Shown in pieces: positions 8,856 through 18,431 of a stretch of DNA of 64,000 nucleotides. This DNA is from Pararobbsia alpina (lineage in GTDB: Bacteria; Pseudomonadota; Gammaproteobacteria; Burkholderiales; Burkholderiaceae): NCBI RefSeq assembly GCF_902859895.1, contig NZ_CADIKM010000001.1, forward strand, positions 248,001-312,000. Reading direction: 5' to 3'. The translations under genes and the position numbers were made by a program. The notes beneath the pieces are model-generated. The model was not told where the DNA came from and did no database searches. It saw only the letters and a list, made by a program, of their open reading frames with translations. How positions within the stretch are numbered: position 1 is the stretch's first letter; the number at the start of each line of letters is the position of its first letter.

Positions 8856-8958
8856 GTAGAGGCCCTCCTTGGAGACTCAGGTGATGACGCGGTCAGGCGT
8901 CAGATACCGGTTGCGCCCCCTGCTGCCTGAACGTTCAGGTAAAGAAGGCTATACTCAA

Positions 8959-9034
8959 GTCAATGGTGAATGACATTGTCATTGCTGCGGATTGTGGGCG
9001 CCCGCTCCGGCAATGTCAATGGTGATCGACATTG
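8959..9034. promoter_or_regulatory. two operator-like repeats in the TetR / NTF2-SDR divergent region
   Basis: Two nearly identical 20-base elements begin at 8959 and 9015, 56 bases apart, with consensus GTCAATGGTGA followed by GACATTG. The second is flanked by a perfect CAATGTC...GACATTG dyad (9011-9017 and 9028-9034). The first overlaps the palindrome AATGACATTGTCATT. Paired dyads between a TetR gene and the operon it faces are the usual layout for TetR autorepression and control of the divergent genes. The binding protein is inferred from position. Confidence 0.6.
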
Positions 9035-9084
9035 TATTTTTCGATGAGTCTTATTGGGTCGTTGTCGGCCGAAGGGAGGACGGA

Positions 9085-9723
9085 GTGGGAGTTTCCAGGC
9101 AGCAGGCGGTTGAAAACCGGCGCGCGATCGTGGCAGCCGCCGAGAAGCTGTTTCGCGAGCGCGGCGTCAATGCGGTCGGACTCGCGGAGCTGATGAAGAC
9201 GGCGGGCTTTACGCAGGGCGGTTTCTATAACCACTTCAAATCAAAGGACGCGCTGGTCACCGCAGTGATGGAAAAGGCCATGGATGAGGGAGGAGCGGCT
9301 TTTGTCTCCCTGATCGAAAGCGCCAGGTCCGCGGACGCTGACCCGGTCAAGCAAAACATTCAGTGGTACCTGTCCCCCGAGCATCGGGCGAATATCGAGG
9401 CGGGCTGCCCCTTGTCGGGTTTTGTCGGCGACGCGCGCCGGTTCGACGACGTCGCGCGTGGTTCTTATGCAGAAGGTCTCGCGGCGAACCTCGGACGGTT
9501 CGCCAAAATCATCGAAGAGACGGAAGGGATCAGCGAAGGCAGCCGCAGAAAGGCGATCACTTTGTTCAGCCAGATGGTCGGTACGCTGCTGCTTTCGCGT
9601 GCTGTTGCAGGTGTTGACCCGACGCTCGCGGATGAAATCCTTGACGAGGGCCGCCGGCATCTCCTCGCCGCGGTTGACACACAACCCGGAATTGAACCGC
9701 CCGCGCGCTCGCGGCGACGGTAG
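9085..9723 (+). CDS. TetR/AcrR family transcriptional regulator
   Basis: A 212-residue repressor. The helix-turn-helix domain spans about residues 8-55, with AEKLFRERGVNAVGLAELMK and the recognition helix ending GGFYNHFKSKDAL, a typical TetR signature. The C-terminal all-helical half forms the ligand and dimer domain. I start at the GTG at 9085 because GGGAGGA lies just upstream and the canonical N-terminus begins there. An ATG 31 codons earlier would add an untypical hydrophobic leader and overlap the operator repeats. It diverges from the NTF2-like/SDR pair and probably represses them and itself. The ligand is unknown. Confidence 0.9.
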   Translation: MGVSRQQAVENRRAIVAAAEKLFRERGVNAVGLAELMKTAGFTQGGFYNHFKSKDALVTAVMEKAMDEGGAAFVSLIESARSADADPVKQNIQWYLSPEHRANIEAGCPLSGFVGDARRFDDVARGSYAEGLAANLGRFAKIIEETEGISEGSRRKAITLFSQMVGTLLLSRAVAGVDPTLADEILDEGRRHLLAAVDTQPGIEPPARSRRR

Positions 9724-9775
9724 TCCAATGTGCTTTGGAGCCCCTGAGACCGCTCATTGGAGAGGTGGATAAACC

Positions 9776-9827
9776 GACGAGGCTGGGTGAAGTTGGGAGG
9801 AGACGAGGCCAGGTGAACTTGCGAGGA
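9776..9827. repeat. 26-base tandem duplication, two imperfect copies
   Basis: The unit starting GACGAGGCTGGGTGAAG is followed directly by a second copy starting GACGAGGCCAGGTGAAC, with about four differences in 26 bases. It lies in the spacer between the convergent TetR and glyoxalase-fold genes. It is one of several spacer repeats in this window. Confidence 0.7.
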
Positions 9828-9872
9828 CGTCCCGTTGTGATCGCTAGCTGCCCGGCTGGCCGCTGCCATTAC

Positions 9873-10547
9873 TTATGCCGGTAGTGGAGTGCCGGCCTGC
9901 TCACGGACGATGTATTCGGCATACCAGTCCGGCCAGTTTTTATCAGTCTGGCCGATCAGTTTCTCATGCTCGCCGTGCGCGGCCGCAGCGCGTCGAAGCG
10001 CATCCGCGAGCTCGATCGACGAAGTGAAAATCGTGCCGCGCGCATCCACCCTTCCGGGGAGTCGTGTGGTGACCTCCTGGAAAACCCAGCCGTTTCCGTC
10101 GGGATCGCTGAACGAGGCGAAAGAACCATAGCTGCCCCGCGCCGGATGCGGGCCGTTCACCCGCCCTACATCGCCGGCATGGTGGAACACGCCGCCGACG
10201 TCGTGAAAGACTTCGCTCACGTCGATGCCACGTTCGACCAGCTCTGCGCGTGCTGCGTCGACGTCAGAGACGATGAGATGGAGTCCCTGCACCGAACCCG
10301 GCTCTTCCGTCGTGACACCCGTGCCGAAGAGGACCGAGCATTGCGAGCCCGGGGGGGTGAAATGTACGGCCCGAAACTGGTCATCCTTCGCGATATCGAC
10401 GTCGAGCCTCCAACCTAACCGAGCGTAGAACTGCTTGGCGCGATCGACGTCCGAGACGGGGATGACGACGACCTCCAGCTTCATGTCGAGCTTCCGCGCG
10501 TTCCCGGTCGCCGTCGCGGCTTCGCTCTGCATCTGTGAATTGCTCAT
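9873..10547 (-). CDS. VOC (glyoxalase/bleomycin-resistance fold) family protein
   Basis: This 224-residue protein has a single VOC domain at about residues 22-150 (LEVVVIPVSDVDRAKQFYARLGW, LHLIVSDVDAARAELVERGI, SFSDPDGNGWVFQEV). A helical C-terminal extension of about 70 residues contains NWPDWYAEYIVREQ. The extension is common in a bacterial subgroup of unknown function. VOC proteins bind a metal with His/Glu residues and act as lyases, dioxygenases or drug-binding proteins. The substrate cannot be assigned. It is a lone gene convergent with the TetR gene. Confidence 0.85.
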   Translation of the reverse strand: MSNSQMQSEAATATGNARKLDMKLEVVVIPVSDVDRAKQFYARLGWRLDVDIAKDDQFRAVHFTPPGSQCSVLFGTGVTTEEPGSVQGLHLIVSDVDAARAELVERGIDVSEVFHDVGGVFHHAGDVGRVNGPHPARGSYGSFASFSDPDGNGWVFQEVTTRLPGRVDARGTIFTSSIELADALRRAAAAHGEHEKLIGQTDKNWPDWYAEYIVREQAGTPLPA

Positions 10548-10706
10548 AAGAAGCTCCTCGCGATTGGTGATGTTGGGGGGGCCTCAAACACCCCCCTTCA
10601 GCGAACATGAACCACGACACATTGGGAAATGCGTTCAGAAAGAGAGCTCGCCCACCGGCCGGTCTCGACCATGAGATCGAACTCGTAAGGACGTCCCTGT
10701 TATTGA

Positions 10707-10890
10707 GTTTCTCGATTCCGCCGCGCTCATGTTGGTGGAATCAATGTAGATGTCGAAGAGACAGACGTCCAGCGTCTGGTCGAGTTTCTCAAGGAGCAGC
10801 GGGGAGGATTGGCGAACGAGACACTCGCGGCCCTGACCATGAATCCATTGCGATCACGTGCGGAAAAACAGAAAGCCCTCACGCTGGAGG
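10707..10890 (+). pseudogene. possible remnant of an unidentified coding sequence
   Basis: One frame here reads INVDVEETDVQRLVEF then LKEQRGGLANETLAAL, a charged, helix-like composition unlike shadow frames. It has no start codon with a ribosome site and runs into the sodB terminator. Upstream the frame is closed by a stop at 10704. It may be the C-terminal scrap of a lost gene. I do not recognise the family and the call is weak. Confidence 0.25.
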
Positions 10891-10902
10891 GCTTTCGTTT
10901 TT
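10864..10902. terminator. bidirectional intrinsic terminator of sodB
   Basis: A perfect ten-base-pair stem, GAAAGCCCTC with GAGGGCTTTC, and a six-base loop. A-rich sequence lies on one side and T-rich on the other, so on the minus strand the hairpin is followed by TGTTTTT. It lies about 65 bases past the sodB stop. Confidence 0.85.
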
Positions 10903-10966
10903 ACCACCGTTTCCAAACTTCTATTGCACGATCCGAACTATGTCGTCACGTGACAGCAAGTCGGAT

Positions 10967-11545
10967 TTACGCGCCGAAATTCTTCCCGGCAAATTCCCAG
11001 TTCACGATGTTCCAGAACGCTTCAACGAACTTCGGACGTGCATTCCGGTAATCGATGTAGTACGCGTGTTCCCAGACGTCCAGCGTCAGCAGCGGCTTCG
11101 CATCGGTCGTCAGCGGGGTTGCGGCGTTGCTCGTCGACACGATGTCGAGCGAACCGTCCGGCTTCTTGACCAGCCAGGCCCAGCCCGAACCGAAGGTGCC
11201 GATGGCAACCTTGGTGAACTCTTCCTTGAACTTGTCGTACGAACCGTACTTCTTGTCGATCGCTGCAGCCAGGGCGCCGCTCGGCTTGCCGCCGGCCGGG
11301 GTCATGCTGTTCCAGAAGAAGGTGTGATTCCAGATCTGTGCGGCATTGTTGAAAATGCCGCCCGATGCCTTGCGGACGATGTCTTCAAGCGAAAGATTCT
11401 CGAACTCGGTGCCCGGAATCAGCTTGTTCAGGTTGGTCACGTAGGTCTGGTGATGCTTGCCGTAGTGGAACTCGAGCGTCTCTTCCGAGATGTGCGGAGC
11501 GAGTGCGTTCTTGGCATAAGGCAGCGGCGGTAACGTATGTTCCAT
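10967..11545 (-). CDS. sodB: superoxide dismutase, iron type
   Basis: A 192-residue cytosolic enzyme that dismutates superoxide to oxygen and hydrogen peroxide. Metal ligands are H27, H74, D156 and H160 (the last two within DVWEHAYY). Q70 in NNAAQIWNH and the FFWNSM segment point to the iron rather than the manganese type. I use the ATG at 11545 ([10 protein letters not shown]), which has AGGAAG upstream. An earlier in-frame ATG would add 21 residues not seen in the family. It is monocistronic with its own terminator. In related genomes it also lies beside xseA. Confidence 0.97.
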   Translation of the reverse strand: MEHTLPPLPYAKNALAPHISEETLEFHYGKHHQTYVTNLNKLIPGTEFENLSLEDIVRKASGGIFNNAAQIWNHTFFWNSMTPAGGKPSGALAAAIDKKYGSYDKFKEEFTKVAIGTFGSGWAWLVKKPDGSLDIVSTSNAATPLTTDAKPLLTLDVWEHAYYIDYRNARPKFVEAFWNIVNWEFAGKNFGA

Positions 11546-11745
11546 GGTCTTTCTTCCTGTTGTAAGGGGGGACTTGAAATTGTTCTCAGGGATACGGGTA
11601 ACGCTCAATCAAGCGCGCGACTTAGGATTGTAGGCGATCTTCTCCGCCCTCGCGTGCCAGGAGGAAGCGTCGCCATTTCCGTGCCCGGAATTTCTGCACC
11701 CTGTCGGATGGCGGGCTTGCGATACGTCAAGACCTTTCAGCACGC

Positions 11746-13137
11746 TCAAAAATCCGCATCGAGCCGGGGTTGCACGTCACCGATGCCGAGATCCGCGGAA
11801 CCCTCCGCCAGATGCACGGTGATGCGCTTGCCGCGTTGCAGCATCGCCGGATCGCGCACGGCATGGCCCTGTGGATCGAGAATCGCCGCATAACCGCGCT
11901 CGAGCGTTCGGCGCGGGCTCAATAGTTCGGTCCGCATGGCCAACTGATGAAGTTGGGCGACCCGGCGCTCCTGGCCGCGAAAAAACGACTGCTCGAGGCG
12001 CGCAGCGAGCTGATCGACACGCAGGCGCGCCTGCGCGGGATCGGGGCGATGACGGCGCCAGCGCATCTCGAGCAGCGCGAAGCGTGCACGCGCTGTCTGC
12101 GTCGAGCGCGCGGCCGCGCCAGCCAGGCGCGCGCCGAGTTGACCCAGATGCTGCCGCTGGCGTGCAAGTCGTTCAGCGGGGCTGACCAGGCGCCGGGCGA
12201 GCCAGTCGAGCTGCTGGCCGCGGCGCTCGATGCCCCGTTCGAGAGCGCGCGAGAGCTGGGCATGATGGTGTCCCAGCTCGCGTAGTAACAGCGCACGCTG
12301 GGGGCTCACGAGTTCGGCCGCGCCGGTCGGCGTCGGTGCCCGAAGGTCGGCCGCGAAGTCGGCGATCGTGAAGTCGGTCTCGTGGCCGACGCCGCTCACG
12401 ACAGGCATCGGCGACGCGGCAATCGCGCGGGCCAGTGCCTCGTCATTGAAAGACCAGAGATCCTCGATCGAGCCACCACCCCGGCAAACGATCAACACAT
12501 CGACTTCCGCTCGCCGGCCCGCGAGTTCGACCATTTCGCGCAGCCGCCCGGCTGAATCGGCGCCCTGTACCGGCGCCGGATACAGAATCACGGGAACATG
12601 GGGCGCACGCCGCATGAGGGTCGTCAGCACATCGCGCAATGCGGCGGCCGCGAGCGAAGTAACGATACCGATCGCGCGCGGATGCGCAGGCAGCGGGCGC
12701 TTGCGCTCGGCGTCGAACATACCTTCGGCCTCGAGCTGCTTCTTGAGCTTGAGAAAAGCTTCGTAAAGGCGACCTTGGCCGGTCCGGCGCACCTGCTCGA
12801 CGCTGAGCTGGAGTTCGCCGCGCGGCTCGTACATCGTGACGAGCGCGCGAACTTCGATGCGGTCGCCTTCGCGCGGCAAAAAGTCCGCGTACTGGGCACG
12901 GCCGCGGAACATCACGCAGCGAATCTGCGCAGAGGCATCCTTAATCGAGAAATACCAATGCCCGCTCGCCGCCCGCGTAAAGTTCGATACCTCGCCGGAA
13001 ATCCATGCAAGAGGAAATGTCCGCTCGAGCACACTCGCAATTGCGCGGTTGAGCGCCGACACCGGCAATACCAGTTCCCCGCCGGACGGAAACGGATCGG
13101 ACGATGGCGATGTGGGCCAGTCGGTGTCAAGGTTCAT
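11746..13137 (-). CDS. xseA: exodeoxyribonuclease VII large subunit
   Basis: A 463-residue protein with an N-terminal OB-fold (about 20-115, SGEVSNFTRAASGHWYFSIKD) that binds single-stranded DNA. The central catalytic region contains RRAPHVPVILYPAPVQG, VCRGGGSIEDLW and SGVGHETDFTIADFAADLRAPTP. A long basic coiled-coil follows, and the C-terminal domain ends near TLERGYAAI. With the small subunit XseB it degrades single-stranded DNA in both directions. xseB is not in this window. I start at MNLDTDWP because the upstream extension, open to 13284, is unlike the family. The ribosome site is weak. Confidence 0.95.
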   Translation of the reverse strand: MNLDTDWPTSPSSDPFPSGGELVLPVSALNRAIASVLERTFPLAWISGEVSNFTRAASGHWYFSIKDASAQIRCVMFRGRAQYADFLPREGDRIEVRALVTMYEPRGELQLSVEQVRRTGQGRLYEAFLKLKKQLEAEGMFDAERKRPLPAHPRAIGIVTSLAAAALRDVLTTLMRRAPHVPVILYPAPVQGADSAGRLREMVELAGRRAEVDVLIVCRGGGSIEDLWSFNDEALARAIAASPMPVVSGVGHETDFTIADFAADLRAPTPTGAAELVSPQRALLLRELGHHHAQLSRALERGIERRGQQLDWLARRLVSPAERLARQRQHLGQLGARLAGAAARSTQTARARFALLEMRWRRHRPDPAQARLRVDQLAARLEQSFFRGQERRVAQLHQLAMRTELLSPRRTLERGYAAILDPQGHAVRDPAMLQRGKRITVHLAEGSADLGIGDVQPRLDADF

Positions 13138-13850
13138 GGTGATTTCAGTCAATGTCAAAGGCGAGCACAGCACGCTAAGGACGGATGCGGCGTGAGGACA
13201 GGCAGATCCCGTCATCGAAACGCCGGATGCCATCGTAGCGATCAAGGCGATGTAGCTTAACTGACATCGCACGGAAGGCGGCAAACAGCCCCACGGCCCG
13301 ATGGTTTGTCCGAAGACCGTCGCTGCGTGCGCTAGTGATCGACATGCGTGTAGCGCAGCCTCAGCAGGCCCGCAATCGGTGAGCCCGCACGGCCCACTTT
13401 AAAAAGGGGTCCGCCAAGCTATCCACATGTACTCCTTAGCCACGTGCAGAGCTTTGATGACCGCGCGAAGCAAGTATTCAAAGGAAAAAATGACCTCGTG
13501 CCTCGCAATGCTGCGTAGTGTTCGCCTGAGTTCGCCCGGCCCTGTACCGGCTGAGGGCCTTATATGGCGCGCGGTTTGGAGAGATCGTCGCAAGGCGCTG
13601 GCGCACGCAAACGTTACCGTCTGACTCTCGTCAATGGGTGCCTCAAAACGCGGCAGGGCAATGCAAAGCTTGCCGCCGCAAAGACTTAGCACGCTTTTAG
13701 CGAAGTTCTTCACAATGTTATCCACAGCGGCGGGGGATATCCGCCGAGGTGACGAGTCAGGGCAGTTGCGCCTTGTTCGGTCCGGACCCGCACGCTAAAG
13801 TACGTGGCCATCGGGGTTCCCGCGCCGGTGGTTTACTCGCGATTGATATT
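13138..13850. other. long spacer where exbB/exbD are expected; no convincing gene
   Basis: Roughly 600-700 bases between the starts of the divergent xseA and lpxK genes. From memory, related Burkholderiaceae carry exbB and exbD between xseA and lpxK; nothing like them is present. A 108-codon minus-strand frame at 13399-13725 lacks a ribosome site and family resemblance. Two DnaA-box-like words (CTATCCACA at 13419 and TTATCCACA at 13718) are too few to suggest an origin. The 3' edge depends on which lpxK start is right. Confidence 0.45.
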
Positions 13851-14870
13851 TTGAAAAAACAACGTTTGGGCGGCGCTGAACTGTTCCTGACCCGTGTCTG
13901 GCAACAGCGCGGCTGGCTGGCCTGGAGCTTATGGCCGTTCTCGCTCGTCTTCGGCGCGCTCGCGGCGCTGCGGCGTGCGAGCTTTCAGAGCGGACTGCGG
14001 AAGATCGAACGCGTCGGCGTGCCGGTCGTGGTGGTGGGCAATGTCACGGTCGGCGGCACAGGCAAGACGCCGACGGTCATCGCCCTCGTGCGGGCGTTGC
14101 GTGAAGCCGGCTTCACGCCGGGTGTCATTTCGCGCGGCTACGGTGTCAAGGTGCGGGAGCCGCGCGAAGTCCTGGCGACTTCCGCTGCAAGTGAAGTCGG
14201 CGATGAACCCTTGCTGATCGCGCGCCGCAGCGGCGCACCGGTTGTGATACATCCCGACCGTGTGGCAGCGGCACAGGCATTGCGCCGCGTTCATCCCGAA
14301 GTCGACGCGATCATCAGCGACGATGGCTTGCAGCACTACCGCCTGGGTCGCGACGCGGAGATCGTGGTGTTCGATCACCGGCTCGGCGGCAACGGTTTTC
14401 TGCTGCCGGCAGGCCCGCTGCGCGAAGGCTTGTCGCGCTCGCGCGACGCCACATTGGTGAATAACCCGTATGATCGCGCCTTGCCCGCGTGGCCGAACAC
14501 GTTCGGCCTCAGGCTTGAACCGGGTGAAGCGTGGCATGTCGCGAATCCGTCGCTGCGTCGTCCGCTCACGCAATTCACGCGTCAGCGCGTGCTGGCCGCT
14601 GCGGGTATTGGAGCGCCGGAGCGCTTTTTTGCGACGCTGCGGGCGCAGGGCATTGCGCCGGCCACGCGCGCGCTGCCCGATCATTACCGTTTCGAAACGA
14701 ACCCATTTGGCGAAGATGATGCCGAAGCGGTCCTGATTACAGAAAAGGATGCGGTAAAATGCACCGCCTGGCGCGACGACCGGCTCTGGGCGGTCCCGGT
14801 CGAAGCCGTGCTGGATTCGCGCCTGATTGCGCTTGTTGTGGAGAAACTTCGTGGACGCACGCCTGCTTGA
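13749..14870 (+). CDS. lpxK: tetraacyldisaccharide 4'-kinase
   Basis: LpxK phosphorylates the 4' position of the lipid A disaccharide precursor at the inner membrane. The protein has an N-terminal membrane-associated helix ([21 protein letters not shown]), the P-loop [14 protein letters not shown], then VISRGYG and [11 protein letters not shown], and the C-terminal TEKDAVKC. As drawn from the GTG at 13749 it has 373 residues, 30-40 more than usual. TTG codons at 13851 and 13866 ([20 protein letters not shown]) would give the normal length, so the true start is uncertain. It leads a tight operon with trm112, kdsB and adk. Confidence 0.93.
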   Translation: MTSQGSCALFGPDPHAKVRGHRGSRAGGLLAIDILKKQRLGGAELFLTRVWQQRGWLAWSLWPFSLVFGALAALRRASFQSGLRKIERVGVPVVVVGNVTVGGTGKTPTVIALVRALREAGFTPGVISRGYGVKVREPREVLATSAASEVGDEPLLIARRSGAPVVIHPDRVAAAQALRRVHPEVDAIISDDGLQHYRLGRDAEIVVFDHRLGGNGFLLPAGPLREGLSRSRDATLVNNPYDRALPAWPNTFGLRLEPGEAWHVANPSLRRPLTQFTRQRVLAAAGIGAPERFFATLRAQGIAPATRALPDHYRFETNPFGEDDAEAVLITEKDAVKCTAWRDDRLWAVPVEAVLDSRLIALVVEKLRGRTPA

Positions 14871-15054
14871 AATCCTAGTCTGCCCGCTTTGCAAGGGGCC
14901 GCTCACGCACGATCGCGCGGCCCAGGAGCTGATCTGCAGCGTCGACAAACTCGCCTACCCGATTCGCGACGGGATTCCGGTGATGCTCGTCAACGAAGCC
15001 CGGCAGACTGTCGAAGGCACGCTCGTCGACCCCGGTCCCGCCGGCGACCGATGA
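14851..15054 (+). CDS. Trm112 family protein (YcaR-like)
   Basis: A 67-residue protein starting with GTG ([17 protein letters not shown]). It carries one CPLC pair and continues [16 protein letters not shown], the standard end of bacterial Trm112 homologues. In other organisms Trm112 is a small zinc-binding partner of methyltransferases; in bacteria its role is unclear. It begins inside the last codons of lpxK (20-base overlap, different frame). It ends at TGA, overlapping the kdsB ATG as ATGA, so the three genes should be translationally coupled. GGAG lies just before the start. Confidence 0.92.
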   Translation: MDARLLEILVCPLCKGPLTHDRAAQELICSVDKLAYPIRDGIPVMLVNEARQTVEGTLVDPGPAGDR

Positions 15055-15869
15055 GCCGCGCACCGAGTGGCTCTGCCCCCTCTGCCCCTGCCGCCCCGTT
15101 TGTCGCGGTCATTCCCGCGCGCCTTGCATCGACCCGCTTGCCGAACAAGCCGCTGGCCGATATCGGTGGCGTGCCGATGGTCGTGCGCGTCGCGGCGCGG
15201 GCCCGCGCGTCCGGCGCCGGGCAAGTGCTCGTCGCCACGGATGCGCGTTCGGTGTTCGATGCGGTCAGGGACGCGGGCTTCGATGCCCTGCTCACGCGCG
15301 CGGATCACCCGACCGGCACGGACCGTCTCGCTGAAGTCGCCGAACATTTCGGCTGGCCGGACGACCAGATCGTCGTCAATGTTCAGGGCGATGAACCGCT
15401 GATCGATCCCGCGCTCGTGCGTGGCGTCGCCGCGCACCTGGCCGCCCTGCCCGATTGCGCCATCGCGACCGCCGCCCACCCGATCGCCGACCCAGCGGAG
15501 ATTTTCAATCCGAATGTGGTCAAGGTCGTACCCGATGCGCGCGGTGTCGCACTGTATTTCTCACGTGCTCCGATACCCTGGGCACGCGACGCTTATCAAC
15601 GGAACTGGCCGGATGTTGCTGCGATGCCTGCACCTTCGACCGCGGTCTACCGGCATATCGGTCTTTATGCGTATCGCGCGGGGTTCCTGCGCCGCTTCCC
15701 GGGCTTGAGCCAGGCGCCGATCGAGGAAGCCGAGGCACTCGAACAACTGCGCGCGCTCTGGCATGGCGAGCGTATCGGCGTGCTGCTGACAGCGCACGCT
15801 CCTGCACCCGGCGTCGACACGCAGGCCGATCTCGAACGCGTCCGCACCCTCGTGGCAGCGGGCGCCTGA
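15051..15869 (+). CDS. kdsB: 3-deoxy-manno-octulosonate cytidylyltransferase (CMP-Kdo synthetase)
   Basis: A 272-residue enzyme that activates Kdo with CTP for lipopolysaccharide core synthesis. Motifs visible are [16 protein letters not shown] at the N-terminus (CTP binding), the VQGDEPLI metal site, and FSRAPIPW and HIGLYAYR further on, all typical of KdsB. An N-terminal extension of about 15 Ser/Ala/Pro residues precedes the first strand. The start ATG overlaps the trm112 stop; the frame remains open further upstream, but that part lies inside trm112. Third gene of the lpxK operon. Confidence 0.96.
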   Translation: MSRAPSGSAPSAPAAPFVAVIPARLASTRLPNKPLADIGGVPMVVRVAARARASGAGQVLVATDARSVFDAVRDAGFDALLTRADHPTGTDRLAEVAEHFGWPDDQIVVNVQGDEPLIDPALVRGVAAHLAALPDCAIATAAHPIADPAEIFNPNVVKVVPDARGVALYFSRAPIPWARDAYQRNWPDVAAMPAPSTAVYRHIGLYAYRAGFLRRFPGLSQAPIEEAEALEQLRALWHGERIGVLLTAHAPAPGVDTQADLERVRTLVAAGA

Positions 15870-16568
<699 letters not shown>

Positions 16569-16620
16569 GGTGTCAGATGTCAGTGTGGCGTCGATCCCGG
16601 GCAACCGGATCGATACGCGG

Positions 16621-16650
16621 AGAAAGCGGCCCATGTGGCCGCTTTTTTTT
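16621..16650 (+). terminator. intrinsic terminator after adk
   Basis: The stem AGCGGCC / GGCCGCT is followed by an unbroken run of eight T. It lies about 55 bases past the adk stop and ends the lpxK operon. Confidence 0.9.
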
Positions 16651-16747
16651 GGGACCGCTCTGACGACTGGCTCTGTTACCGGAAAACGGACAGAATCGTA
16701 TCGGCCTCACGCTATCGCGCGCGAGCGACTTTTGGGAGAAGCCGGCG

Positions 16748-17506
16748 ATGCAGATCAACAATAACGTGTTTATCGTCACGGGTGGCGCTTCAGGTCTTGG
16801 TGCGGGCACTGCGCGCCTGCTTGCCGAAAACGGCGGCCGGGTGGTGATCGCCGATCTCAACCCGGATGCGGGTGAAGCGCTCGCCAAAGAGATTGGCGGC
16901 TTGTTCGTCAAGACCGATGTGACTCAGGAAGCGGACGCCATCGCTGCGATCGGCGCCGCCGAGGGTCTTGGCGCGCTACGCGGCCTAATCAATTGCGCAG
17001 GCATCGCGCCGGCCGCGAAGACCATCGGCAAGGACGGCCCCCATCCACTGGATGTCTTTACGCGCACCATCACCATCAACTTGATCGGCAGCTTCAACAT
17101 GATCAGGCTGGCTGCCACGGCAATGGCCGTACTCGAACCCACAGCGGACGGCGAGCGTGGCGTGCTCGTGAACACGGCATCGGTCGCTGCCTACGAGGGG
17201 CAGGTCGGGCAGGCAGCCTACGCGGCCTCGAAAGGCGGCATCGTCGGCATGACGCTGCCGATCGCCCGCGATCTCGCACGCAACGGCATTCGCGTGATGA
17301 CGATCGCCCCCGGCATCTTCGAAACGCCCATGCTGCTCGGCATGCCCCAGGGCGTGCAGGATGCACTCGGTGCAAGTGTGCCCTTCCCTTCGAGGCTCGG
17401 CAAACCCATCGAATATGCGATGCTGGTCAAACATATCCTCGGCAACCCGATGCTCAATGGCGAGGTGATCCGGCTCGACGGTGCAATCCGCATGGCACCC
17501 AGATAG
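16748..17506 (+). CDS. SDR family, 3-hydroxyacyl-CoA dehydrogenase type 2-like
   Basis: A 252-residue SDR with cofactor motif TGGASGLG at 11-18 and an acidic residue ending strand 2 (VVIADLNPD), which favours NAD. It also has NCAGIAPA in place of the usual NNAG, and the active-site YAASKGG. The sequence [16 protein letters not shown] and the overall pattern match the HSD17B10/HCD2 group, which oxidises 3-hydroxyacyl-CoA in fatty-acid or branched amino-acid degradation. It stands alone after the adk terminator. Substrate assignment comes from family resemblance only. Confidence 0.88.
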   Translation: MQINNNVFIVTGGASGLGAGTARLLAENGGRVVIADLNPDAGEALAKEIGGLFVKTDVTQEADAIAAIGAAEGLGALRGLINCAGIAPAAKTIGKDGPHPLDVFTRTITINLIGSFNMIRLAATAMAVLEPTADGERGVLVNTASVAAYEGQVGQAAYAASKGGIVGMTLPIARDLARNGIRVMTIAPGIFETPMLLGMPQGVQDALGASVPFPSRLGKPIEYAMLVKHILGNPMLNGEVIRLDGAIRMAPR

Positions 17507-17579
17507 GCGGCAGAGGCCTTATTCCAATCATGGCGCCGCGAAGAGCACCTGAACGCAGGCCTGATCAACCGCAGATAGT

Positions 17580-18431
17580 TCAGTCGTCGTCGCCGTCGCC
17601 GCGGGTCCGCTGGCGCAGCTCGTCGAGCTGGGATTCGACGACCGTCGCATCCTCCGCATCGGGCCGCACTTCAAGATAACGTTCGAGGTCCTCGACCGCG
17701 GGGCGGAAATAGTCGAGCCGCGCGAAGGCAAGGCCCCGGTCGCGCCGTTCCTCGATACTGTCGGGCAGCAGGATCACGAGCCGCTGCTGAACCGCAAGCA
17801 AGCGCTGCCAGCGTTCGGTCTGCAGATAGATCGCCTTCAGATTGCGCAGCATCCGCGCCAGAATCTCGCGATCGGTCGCCGGCGTTAGCAGTGCGCGCAA
17901 GATGCTTGCGACCGGATCGCCTGAGTGCTCGCGCACATAAGGCTCGAGCATGTCGACCAGTCTCGCTTCGGACATCGCTTCGCCCGAGGTCGGATCGAGC
18001 ATCACCTCACCCGCAGGCGTCGTCACGCGCAGCAGGAAGTGCCCCGGAAACGAGACTCCTCGCGCGGGGATTCCAAGCTGCTCGCTGAACTCCAGGTAGA
18101 GCACGGCGAGCGTGATCGGAATGCCGCGGCGTTTGTGAAGCACCGCGTTCAGATGACTGTTGTCGGGATCGTAGTAATCGTTGAGATTGCAGGCAAAACC
18201 GAGTTCACCGAAGAAGAATCGGTTCAGCAATTGCAATTTCTGCACGGCGCCGGCATCCCGCGGCAGGCGTTTGCGCACGCGCATCACCAACTCATCGATC
18301 TCGGCCAGGGAGGCCTGCAGATCGAGATCGGGATAGGCGTCCTGCGCAAGCGCCAACGCCGCCTCTGTCAACGGAAAGCCGACATCCTCGGCTACCAGCG
18401 TGCCGAAGTATTCGAGCATGCGCGTCGCCAT
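17580..18431 (-). CDS. SirB1 family protein (transglutaminase-like plus TPR)
   Basis: A 283-residue protein. The N-terminal two thirds is a transglutaminase-like SirB1 domain (LNRFFFGELGFACNLNDYYD, then RRGIPITLAVLYLEF and VSFPGHFLLR). The C-terminal third resembles tetratricopeptide repeats (VQQRLVILLPDSIEERRDRG and beyond). The molecular function is not established. Its ATG overlaps the murJ stop as TGATG, so it is translationally coupled to murJ. A second possible start lies 12 bases downstream. The tail is acidic (RGDGDDD). Confidence 0.9.
   Translation of the reverse strand: MATRMLEYFGTLVAEDVGFPLTEAALALAQDAYPDLDLQASLAEIDELVMRVRKRLPRDAGAVQKLQLLNRFFFGELGFACNLNDYYDPDNSHLNAVLHKRRGIPITLAVLYLEFSEQLGIPARGVSFPGHFLLRVTTPAGEVMLDPTSGEAMSEARLVDMLEPYVREHSGDPVASILRALLTPATDREILARMLRNLKAIYLQTERWQRLLAVQQRLVILLPDSIEERRDRGLAFARLDYFRPAVEDLERYLEVRPDAEDATVVESQLDELRQRTRGDGDDD

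Larger units (their letters stand above)
10548..10966. other. intergenic spacer between the VOC gene and sodB
   Basis: The stretch contains a G7/C6 inverted repeat just upstream of the VOC gene start (10575-10596), the possible coding remnant and the sodB terminator, listed separately where supported. No complete gene with a ribosome site is visible. Confidence 0.5.

Noticed and set aside
10575-10596. G7/C6 inverted repeat before the VOC gene as a terminator
   Set aside because: No T-run follows on either strand, and it may be a homopolymer coincidence.
13399-13725. 108-codon minus-strand ORF between xseA and lpxK
   Set aside because: No ribosome site and no recognisable motif; it could be chance. 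Kept only as part of the spacer description.
13419-13726. Two DnaA-box-like words suggesting an origin
   Set aside because: Only two sites about 300 bases apart, without an AT-rich unwinding region or dnaA/dnaN nearby.
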